DNA from: Coemansia sp. RSA 922
Lineage: Eukaryota; Kickxellomycota; Kickxellomycetes; Kickxellales; Kickxellaceae
Assembly: GCA_027577415.1 (NCBI GenBank)
Contig: JANBQS010000171.1
Span: 1-29,321 of the forward strand
Length of the DNA: 29,321 bases
Reading direction: 5' to 3'
Part shown: piece after piece, positions 20,601 through 29,321 of the stretch
How the letters are laid out: the number at the start of each line of letters is the position of its first letter
Numbering within the stretch: the stretch's first letter is position 1
The notes under the pieces: model-generated
What the model was told of the DNA's origin: nothing
Seen by the model: the letters and a program-made list of their open reading frames with translations, nothing else
Databases searched by the model: none
Position numbers and translations under genes: made by a program

Positions 20601-23600
20601 TCAGCACCAATGGCGACACTGCGTTTGGATCTCCGGTAATTACCTCATGGAAATAGTTGGCTTCATCTTGCAGTAGTTGGAATATCGCATTTCGTGCAAC
20701 CGTCAGTTGGCCGGCGCTGCGACTCGTGTTGATGAACTTGATCCACGTATCGACATCATGGATTGGACGTATAGCTATACTATGCAGACGCATAAGCTTT
20801 AGCCACATTCCAACATCTCGCTTGCCGCTGAGGAAGCGCTGCTTCCACGTTTTAGCAATAACAATTTTTCTCTCGTCGTTAGCGGTTGTTCTAAAGGCAA
20901 TTGCCTCCTCCAACTCGGTCAGCATCTGGCAGCGAAACACTTGCTGATATCCGCGACTATATGGCTCGGATATGTGCGATATCAATGAGCTCTGCATTTC
21001 TTCACGCGCCAGTTGGATAGAACTAGTGGCCTCACTAAACTGATCTCTGTGTGCGTGCAATAACGCGGTGAAAAGATGTTTGTCCTTACAGTCCTCGGGT
21101 AATCTGTCCATAAAGTGCTCTGTGAGTTCAAGATCGCCCATCGCCCATGTAAAGCACATGCCGACATGGGCACTGGCCTCCTGCATTTGCCTGTCGTCGC
21201 CTTCCCAAATATGCTTGTAAATAGGAATGAGCGCATCCCAGTCTGAAGACTCAAACATGCGCCGGATCTTGTCGCTCATAGACAGGTATGATGGACTGTC
21301 GCCAACACGCACGCTCTCATGTACGCCCAGAGTTTCATCCCACTGCTGCAGACGGAGGCGCCACTGGTCGCTATTGTATATGTGAGGCTGCTCCTTACGC
21401 ACATAACTGAGCATGCCAATAGCCGAGTCGTTCAAGTCGAGGTTCTGGTTAAGCACGATGAGCTTCTCAATCGTATCGTAGTCCTTATTATCGACCCACT
21501 CGGCCTCTCGGTAGCGCAGCTCCTTGGCCAACGAGTAGCACCGGTCGGCATACTCTCCCAACAGCCTACTAGAGACAAATGGTGGCTGTTGGTTGCGCTC
21601 CATCAAATCGGCTAGACGCAGCATGGACTTTAAGACATCGGCTGACATGTCCGGAAGTTGCGCAATCTCTTGGAACATATTTGCAATCTCTTGTCTATGC
21701 TCCGCCGATATTTCATTCCAGCACGATATAAAAGCCGCGTTGAACAGCTCGCTGCTCAGCGCGGGGTGCTTTAGGGCAAGACCCAAGCAGGCGCGCAATG
21801 CTGGTGACGGCGACTGCCGTATCAACTCGATGGAGAATTTGTTTATCCAGTCGTTCCAGTCGTCCTTCAGCATGCGCTGGGGTACCTCCCAGCCCACGCG
21901 CAGCATTTCTTCGTTGATCTCCAGCTTTCGCGTGCCGCTAGGAGCTTGGTTTACGTTTGATTCCATTTGCATACTTTCTCTCCTAGGAAGAGGCACAGTG
22001 TGCGATGTATCCTTGGGAATAAGCATGTTGGCGCACAACAAAGCCGAATACTGCTCATACCTTTCGTGGCTGGCAATGCCAAACTTTGTCATCGTGGCGC
22101 TGATAGTCGGCATGAATAGCACAAACTCTCCCTGAAGCTGTTCCATCAATGTACACAACACATTAACTACGGCGGTCTGCAGCTGTTGAGGCAGCTGGCA
22201 CTGCAAAAGGTAGTCGAGTTTGTTGACAATGCGTAGTGCAAAGCTGTTGCTGCTAGCTGCCGCAACAATTGACGAAATACATTCTAATGCTGGTTCAACC
22301 ACGCTTTCAAGCGCGGCAGCTGGATTGAGCAGCGATAGCAGGCGCGGCACAACCAAGAACAGAAAGGTCTCGAGACTGGGGCTGATGACCTGTAGTGCGT
22401 GCAGGGCGTTAATAGTTGGCTTGCGCATCGTGGTCTCATCCCTTTCAATAACACTGACCAGGAACAAGACCACGCTTGAGATGTGTTCTCCCAAGTTTCC
22501 TGATAGCGAGCACGTCACTACTTCAATCAACCCAATCAGCGCCAATTGCCTGTTCTCATCAGTTGGAAACTCGGTTCCAATAAGACTGAGCAATGCAGGG
22601 GCGTATGGAATGGCAAGTTGACGCGCAATATCCACTAGCTGTCTAAGCGAGTTAATGAATCCGTCGGAATTACTTGGCGGCGCACTCTCCGTTGCCCGTA
22701 GCATCGCAGGCAATATGCGATCCAAGTGTATGGCATGGTCATAGGGCAAATGCCCGAATATATGAACAAGAGCCTCGGCAGCCATGTGGTGAAAGTTAGG
22801 ATCGATAGTATCGTCAAAAATACGAAGCAGGGCAACAATTGACACTTCTATGTAGTAATCGTCGTCGATGAACCGCCGTCCATATGTTTTCACGGGCACT
22901 CCAGCAACCATGAACTCCTGAGGTTTGTCACCGTTGAATACTGTCATCACATTTGGAGATGGCCCACCATAGCGCCGCGCCCTCTTACTGCGTCGTCCAT
23001 CTTTCTTGCGTACTTCGGAAGACTTTGCAACATCATCACCACTTACTGGAGCAACAATAGTTCCAGTACTGGTAACGTTGGACATTGAGATCTTGTATCT
23101 GCGCCGATCGACAGCTCCAATTGAACCAATGACACGAGTGATGTCTATGAGCTTATCCTCCGGCTCACTCTTTATCATTCTCGCCAAGCACACGAACAGA
23201 GGCTGGTACTTTGTCTGCGGGTCTATGCTCAACCCACTATAGGAAATGCAGTCTTGGAGGGCATAAAGAGCCGACATGCGCTTTGGAGCACTAGACTGAT
23301 CGCTCAATGCCAGGGTAATGCTGTTCAGCAGTCTTTCGTGGTAGGGCGCCAAATCGCTTCCACCTGCACGCGCCAGTGCTGCCACAATATCAAAGAGCTT
23401 ACTTGCTAGCGGCGGCGAGCTATCATTGATGTGCGGCGTAATTACGTGTAAAATGCCGTCAACAAATGGCCGCACCCAGTGCTCGGCTGCTAGCGCCAAG
23501 GCTATCAAAAGCTGAATGCATTCCTCGCGCTCGCTGCATCCATTAGCAAGCTCAAACTCGGTGAGCACTTGGGCCACCATTCGCCGCAGGGTGGGCAGCA

Positions 23601-25725
23601 AGTAGGCGGGGTTCTTCTTGGCAAGACGCCCGGCAACCGCCAAGGCATTAAGGCGTATGTCAAATATCTCGTCGTTTAGCAATAGCGATAGCTTTTGAAT
23701 GTTGTGCGTTTTGCCCATATGAAAGTCAAAAAGGCTGTTGCAATTTAGCACCGTGATTGCTGTCAGACGTACATCGGTATCTCGGTCAGCAATAGCGGCA
23801 GTAATAAAGCCTAGGACGGCCTGGCTAATCACCTCAGCACCCGCACCGACTGGAGTTGCGTATACTGGATCCAAGTGCACGATTTTAGACACTGCATATA
23901 TCGCCTGCTTGCGCACGGCGGCATCGGCGTGAACTAGATATTGCAGAATATTGAGGCGCACAAACTCGGAGAGGTTTTCTTCGCTAAAATCAAAGTTGCT
24001 CAGAGTATTCAACGCAAGCACAAGAACTTCAGAGGTGACTGGAGTGCGTCTGGCTACTGTGACAACATGCGACATCGTGTCATCATTGGAAGTATATTTA
24101 CCAGTCGGTGGGCCATGATGCAGCGACACTGTGCCCATGCTCTGCTCAAGACGGTCAAGGCTAGGATGACTGGGACGAAACGGCGCATCGAGCAGTATAA
24201 TTGACACCATATCAAGCAGCCGGCCACGGATAGCCGGCAACAGTTGGCCAATTTCTTTCTGTATGATCTTCAAAGACTCGCACAATACTTCGCTCAGCCC
24301 CGTAGTAAACATCAGGTCGAGTATGCCGCTCATGTACTGGGCCAACTCCGAGCCCAAGGCAATGGCCAGCCACGCGATAGTTTGTAAGATCGCACGAACG
24401 GTTTCGTCTTCATCGGAAGATACAGCTGGATCGCCAGCCAAAACCCGCTGTACCAGTATATCCTTAATTGCTCGAGTTGTAGGCTCGAGGAACGGCATAA
24501 AGTTTGCGCTGCAGGCCATGGCAATTGTACCTAAAGCCAAAAGCGCAATTGGGCGATCGTGCTCGCCTATCGCTGAGAGTCTGACTAGGTAATTGCAGCT
24601 GCGCGCTATCACGGCCTCTCCATCAATAGCCGGCTGGGCAAAGGCCTGCGGACTGCAGATAGCGAGCTGTGGCAGCAGCGATATTGCGGCCGTGCGGATA
24701 ACTGGGTTGCGGTGATGCATAAGTCCTAGGGCCAGCTCGCAGGTCTGGGCAAAGTGCGCTTGCATGTAATTGCCCCCATGCAAAACCAGCACATGAGAGA
24801 TGAGTAGCGTAGCATGGAGTCCCTCGACGCTAGCTAGTCTGTATCCACGCTGCTGCGTCTCAAACAATACACTGAGGCTCTCCTCCTGAATCGGCTGGTC
24901 CTGTTGGAAAACCAGCAGCAGACACTCCCCCAGGGCGCTGGCAGCAGCCAAGCGCAGCTCTATCTCGCGATCCACCAAGGACAGGCAAAGAAGAGAAATC
25001 ACTCTTGGCAAGTGCGAGTATAGTAATGTCGGCGCGTTCTGTTTGAGCTCCTTGACAATAAGCATGGCTGTCATCCGACGAATCTTGCTGTCCTGGTTAC
25101 CAAGCCAGTCCAAGGTGAGATTGATATTGGTGTCCATGGAACTTAAAACAATTGGCCACTTCCTTCCGACTAGTCTGACAAAGATGCTCGTAGCCTCTTG
25201 GCCTACAGTTAGGTTTGGCCGGCCCATTAGCAGCTTTAGCTGCGTCACAATCCGGATCTGCTGTGTGTCATCGAGCATGTCGATATCAACCAATGATGAT
25301 AGAATGGCCGTGCTCTCTAGCCACTCCTGGACGCTGTTGGACATTATATTTTGCGCTAGTCTGGCGTGAATGTCATTGTAAACGGAGTTCCGCAGCCCTT
25401 GGCCACTGGTAGCCGCTGCGTCGATAATCTACTTTATAGCGAGATGTAGGGCGTATTAGGCATAATGCATATATAATGTAGGCTATTCACGTAAAAAAAA
25501 CATCACAATGTCGACTTACCTGACTACAGAGCTGAGCGCCAGCGCTTGCTCGAACCGCCGGATCTCTATACAATTAACATAGCAAAAGCATATTTGTAAC
25601 GTGTTGTGTGCATTAATAACATTTCGTGCATGACGACTGCATAGTACAGTCGCAAATCTTGCATATCCAAATACTTACTCTGACCACAGGCGGGCCTGTA
25701 TGTCGGGTAGCGACTTTGTACTCAT
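17608..25725 (-). CDS. TOR: TOR serine/threonine kinase (PIKK family)
   Basis: Exon 3 (25428-17608) starts in-frame upstream of its own first ATG at 25344, and the upstream residues (SVYNDIHARLAQNI) still match TOR. Two small exons complete it: 25725-25679 and 25565-25520. Introns are 113 bases (GTAAGT to TATAG) and 91 bases (GTAAGT to AGTAG). The total is 2637 residues, normal for TOR. In order: HEAT repeats (about 1-1250), with a basic insert RKKDGRRSKRARR near 836; FAT (about 1350-2050), with a basic/Ser-rich insert near 1820-1860; FRB (about 2065-2170); the kinase domain, with catalytic GLGDRHLANMM near 2405 and metal-binding HIDFGDCFE near 2424; a hydrophilic insert; and a FATC ending GWMPLW. 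Catalytic Asp, His, Asn and DFG are present, so the kinase should be active. TOR is the core of TORC1/TORC2 and couples nutrients to growth. The FRB is unusually divergent. It may be one of several TOR paralogues. Confidence 0.95.
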
Positions 25726-26329
25726 GTGTGTGGAGACGGAATAAGTGTGTAAGCTAGCTATTATGTAATAGAATGCCCAGTTTCAGGCTTCGCTTATAAC
25801 GATGTGCAAATATAACACGGCAAAAAAGGTTGGTATCAAGTAAGGTTTTAGAAAAAGTGTCAGAGTAGGCGATACCAGAAGATGGAAAATAACATGAAGA
25901 GACAAGAGAAAAAAAAAAAGTCAGTTAGCCTTCACACTTCTTTCGCCAGCCAGAAGAAGCGAAAGAACCGCAGCGCTGTAAAAGCTGTCACCCTCCCTCC
26001 CTTCCAAAGCATACCACACTCCAAGTCAATGCCTGCTTGGTCAGGTGGTCGTGGACTGAGGCAAAGAGAATAAGGCCGAGCTTTGTGTAAAGCAATTCGT
26101 CTTGCAGTGAATTCGGGCTTTTCTCCAATTTGAAACAAAAAAAAGTGCAAAGAAAAAGAAGTGCCTTTGCACGTGTTTGGTAAAAAGGAAACCACAAAGC
26201 CATTGAAAAATCGGTATGGGAGCCACATCCACAATTGATTGAAGTGTGCAATTGAAAATTCCACAAGTCGAGTACTAAAAGCTATTACCGAACTGCAACT
26301 AAAACCCCACGGGCATGCGTTCAGAAATC
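25726..26329. other. Intergenic region between TOR and the ABCC gene
   Basis: About 600 bases with no convincing gene; overlapping short ORFs on both strands have no family resemblance. It should include the TOR promoter and the ABCC 3' end. It contains an A11 tract (25909-25919, a T11 on the minus strand) and a 9-bp inverted repeat at 25938-25967. Confidence 0.5.
25938..25967. repeat. Perfect 9-bp inverted repeat (hairpin)
   Basis: TTCTTTCGC (25938-25946) and GCGAAAGAA (25959-25967) can pair around a 12-base loop. On the minus strand the hairpin is followed 18 bases later by eleven T residues (25919-25909). This could be the 3' end of a small RNA or an mRNA-end signal. Confidence 0.5.
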
Positions 26330-29321
26330 CTACTCAGCAGTCTGTCCTTGCTTCTTGCTGAGATTCATGCATTCGACCAGCCGCTTAAAATGGCTGTCCC
26401 TAGCTAGCAAATTGCTCGGCGTGTCAAACTCGGCGACCTTGCCCTGATCCATCACTAGAACTCGGTCGCTGTCCATGATAGTGTTGATTCGGTGCGCAAT
26501 CGTCAGTACCGTACAGTCCTTGAACTCCTGGCGAATCACCGACTGCATGATTTGGTCGGTCTTGGTGTCGACATTGGCCGTCGCCTCGTCCAAAACGAGT
26601 ATCTTGCGTCGCCAGAGGAGTGCACGACACAGGCTGACCAGCTGCTGCTGCCCGACGCTGAAATTGGACCCTTTATACTTGACCCACTTATCTAGTCCGG
26701 TTCCTACCAGCCAATGACGCTTGTGGACTTTGCTGGGCTGCTTGGGCTCCTCCTTGCTCGCCTTGCCTGGGTTCATGATCTTAGGCTTGCGTGCTTTGGC
26801 CGGCATATCCAACAAGTCGGCAATTTGGCATGCATCTATCGCCGCCCACACTTCGTCATCCGTATACTTGTGAGTCGGGTCCAAATTGTCGCGGATGGTT
26901 CCTTCGAATAGCGATGGGTCTTGCGGAATAATACTGATGCACGAGCACAAATCATGCAAGCCAATTGTAGAGATGTCGACTCCGTCGATAATGATACTTC
27001 CACTGTCAGCCTCAACTAGCCTCATCAGTGCATATGTCAGCAAGCTCTTTCCAGTGCCTGTATGACCCACTATACCGATCTTCTCCTTGTTATGAACGAC
27101 AAAGCTCAAATCATTGAGCGCCAGATCCAAATCGGGTCGATAGCGCAACCTGTACTGCCTAAACTCTATCTCACCAGTCTCTGGCCAACAGGGCAATGGA
27201 CGACTGTCAGCGACAATGTGTGGCTGCTTGCGTGGAGTATCTTTCGTGTACGAGATATACTGAGACAATTGGTCAATAACGTAGTCATCTATCACGTCTG
27301 AAAAAACTAATCTGTCAACTAGTTGATATACTCCAGTTGCCAAGCTAGCTTCCGCGTCCAACTCGCCTGGCGATAGCGAGATAGATGCAAAAAGCTGCAG
27401 ATGCAGTTTATACATCAGTATTGTCATCTTGATAATCTCAGTGAATGGCATATCCATCAAGCTGAGCGATCCTCATACAGCATCACTGCTCGACTCATAA
27501 GAAAGCTCCATAGCTTTGAGCTGGCACAGCTTGTCCAAGTAAGTGTCGGTCATATCGTGAATTCGCAAAAGTGGTCGGTTACACTTAAGGACATCGTCAA
27601 GTCGCTCTTGGTGTCGACTGATAGCCTCGCGATGCACGTCGTACAGCTTAGGCAGTGTGCCTCTATGCCAGCACTCTATTGCGTAGTTTAGTGCCACCAA
27701 CGGCCCGCACATAACCAACAGGCCGGGCGATGTCTTGATGACTCGGGTGATGGTTGCAACTGCGGAAAGTTTGTTGCTGACCATAAAAACGCACAAAGTC
27801 ATAGGAAAAGATTGAGAAATAGAGTTAACGCACTGGAGGTACAAGTCACTCATTGTTGAATATGGCAGCGACTCCAGCAAAGGAAGAGGCATTGTAAGGA
27901 CAAGTTGGCGAATCTCCCGACACATCTTGAATTCGAGCCTGGTAGTCAAAACTTTTCTCCGGATCCAACGTTCGAGGTTGCGGATCTGGCGATGAGTAAA
28001 AGAGACAAACGCGTTAATCAGCAGGTAGTACTTCAGCGACTGCACCATCGTGGCCGGGTTGCTGTCAGTCATAAGACTGATTCGAAGACTCTGCGTACAG
28101 TACAGCGCGTAGTTCTGAGCAATTTGGATACCCAATATAATAGCTACCGTACCATAGCCGCTGAGCTGGATAAAGTGCCAGATGGCTGACCACAAGCTAG
28201 CTAGTTTACGGTACTCGAGGGGCTTTGAGTAAATGTCAGCCGCACTAGCTTGTTGATCAACCGAGTCGCTGCTAGATATGGTGTCCTTCGAGCCAAGTGT
28301 ATCGATAGAAACAGTGCTCAAAGTAAGAGGAACCTGACGAACGACGCTCATTTTTCCATCGACAAACGTAATGACAGTGTCGCTGAGCGGGACCAAATGT
28401 TCTGCGTGAGTGACCAAGATTTGTGTCTTGTGGCTGATAATGCTGCCGGTGGCCAGAACGCACTCAACAATATGACACTCCACATGTGGGTCAACCGCCG
28501 ACAATAGATCATCAAGAACGTAAATATCCGCTCACAAGTACAGTGCTCTATATGACGACATCTTAGAGTAGTTAATACCTTGGATACCCAACACCAATCA
28601 TATAAATCTGCATTGAAGACAAGCAACCTGTTTTTCTTACCTTGCCAGTGCCAGTCGCACCTTTTGTCCGCCAGACAAGTTCACACCATTTGTGCCAATC
28701 ATCGTCAAGTCACCTTTAGGAAACAGTCCAACATCAGCAGCCAGCGCACAAGCATCAATGACTTGCAAAAAGTACACCTTGTCAAAGTCGGCACCCATGG
28801 GCACATTGTCGCAGAAGGTGGCATTCATAATCCATGGCTTTTGCTCGACATAGCCAACACGACCATAGATGCAGCCCTGGCCACTTGTCAGCGGCATCTC
28901 ACCACATATGGCTGACAAGAACGAAGATTTACCACTGCCAATACACCCAACGACGGTGATAAAGTTGCCTGCCTTTACTTGCAAAGTAGCAGGCGCCAGT
29001 GAGTATGTATCGGTACCCCAAGAGAAGACACACTCATTGAGGTCGACTGCCAAGTCTCCAGCAGCCGATGAGCGCTCAATGTAATTGGCAGAGTCAGCAT
29101 CCAGAAACTCCTGTAAACCCACTTTGTTGGCTCGGAAATGCATCAACTTTGAGTTTAGTCCGGCTACAGTTCCTGCAAACATAGTCAACGACCGAATGGA
29201 GCTTTTCAATAGTGTAATATCCATGTAAGATATCGTCTCCACAGTGAGGGTCAAGCACATCTGTGCAAATGTCCAAATATCTAAAGAGTATCCAGAAATT
29301 TCATAGTAGTGAGAGAATTGT
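26330..29321 (-). pseudogene. ABCC/MRP-type transporter, partial, two in-frame TGA codons
   Basis: The frame is open to the right edge, so the 5' half lies outside. Exon 29321-28641 ends in NBD1: Walker A VGCIGSGKSS, then LSGGQKVRLALAR. A 93-base intron follows (28640-28548; GTAAGA to TATAG, phase 2). The next exon resumes R-A-L-Y-L, then TGA (28534-28532), then the expected Walker B ADIYVLDDLLSAVD. The second membrane domain follows, interrupted by TGA at 27475-27473 after SYESSSDAV in an unchanged frame. NBD2 follows with GHTGTGKSLL, SVGQQQLVSLCRALL, ILVLDEATANVD and TIAHRINTIMD, ending at TAG 26330. Such proteins export conjugates and drugs or load vacuoles. Neither TGA can be spliced out in frame. 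TGA is a normal stop in neighbouring genes, so I read this as a recent pseudogene; assembly error is the main alternative. Confidence 0.75.

Noticed and set aside
25932..26264. Minus-strand ORF of 110 codons, and plus ORF 25882-26073, between TOR and the ABCC gene
   Set aside because: Low-complexity Phe- or Lys-rich readings with no motif, no splice support and mutual overlap.
27473..28534. TGA recoding (selenocysteine or a TGA-Trp code) in the ABCC gene
   Set aside because: The IPT-ankyrin and ADE17 genes end properly at TGA, neither position is Cys/Sec or clearly Trp in the family, and other motif damage points to decay.
28531..28541. An 11-base GT...AG removing the first TGA of the ABCC gene, and a 17-base one for the second
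   Set aside because: Both are far below any known spliceosomal intron size and would shift the frame away from the conserved sequence.

Overview
The window reads as nuclear DNA of a fungus. It carries compact genes with few short spliceosomal introns (donors GTAAGT, GTATGT and GTAAGA; branch-like CTAAC or CTAAT), pyrimidine- and poly(A)-rich promoters, and a fungal gene set: a Spt23/Mga2-type IPT-ankyrin regulator, a Kgd4 subunit, TOR and fungal ABC transporters. Gene style and intron density suggest an early-diverging lineage such as Kickxellomycotina (Coemansia-like). That placement is inference from family resemblance, not a search result.

Layout from left to right: a doubtful two-exon minus-strand gene (18-532); an omega-class glutathione transferase (850-1563); a candidate structured RNA polymerase III RNA closed by its own terminal helix and a T8 terminator (about 1637-1990); an alanine-glyoxylate aminotransferase with alternative starts (2183-3463); an Spt23/Mga2-like regulator without a membrane anchor (4174-7622); a DUF4419-type protein (8360-10171); bifunctional ADE16/17 (10433-12275); dihydrolipoamide dehydrogenase LPD1 (12538-14248); tail to tail with it on the minus strand, KGD4 (14328-14570); a half-size ABCG transporter (15413-17461); convergent with that, a near-intronless TOR kinase (17608-25725, minus); and the 3' part of an ABCC/MRP transporter (26330-29321, minus) that runs off the right edge and carries two in-frame TGA codons.

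Several genes serve central metabolism: glyoxylate to glycine (AGXT), the last two steps of IMP synthesis (ADE17), and the E3 of the 2-oxoacid dehydrogenases (LPD1) beside the adaptor that recruits E3 to 2-oxoglutarate dehydrogenase (KGD4). TOR and the Spt23/Mga2-like protein are regulatory; the GST and the two ABC genes are detoxification or export genes.

The observations most worth following up are the E3/E3-adaptor neighbour pair, the unannotated structured RNA, the TOR with an altered FRB domain and ATP hinge plus two tiny 5' exons, and the ABCC gene whose stops and motif damage all fit C-to-T change at CpG.
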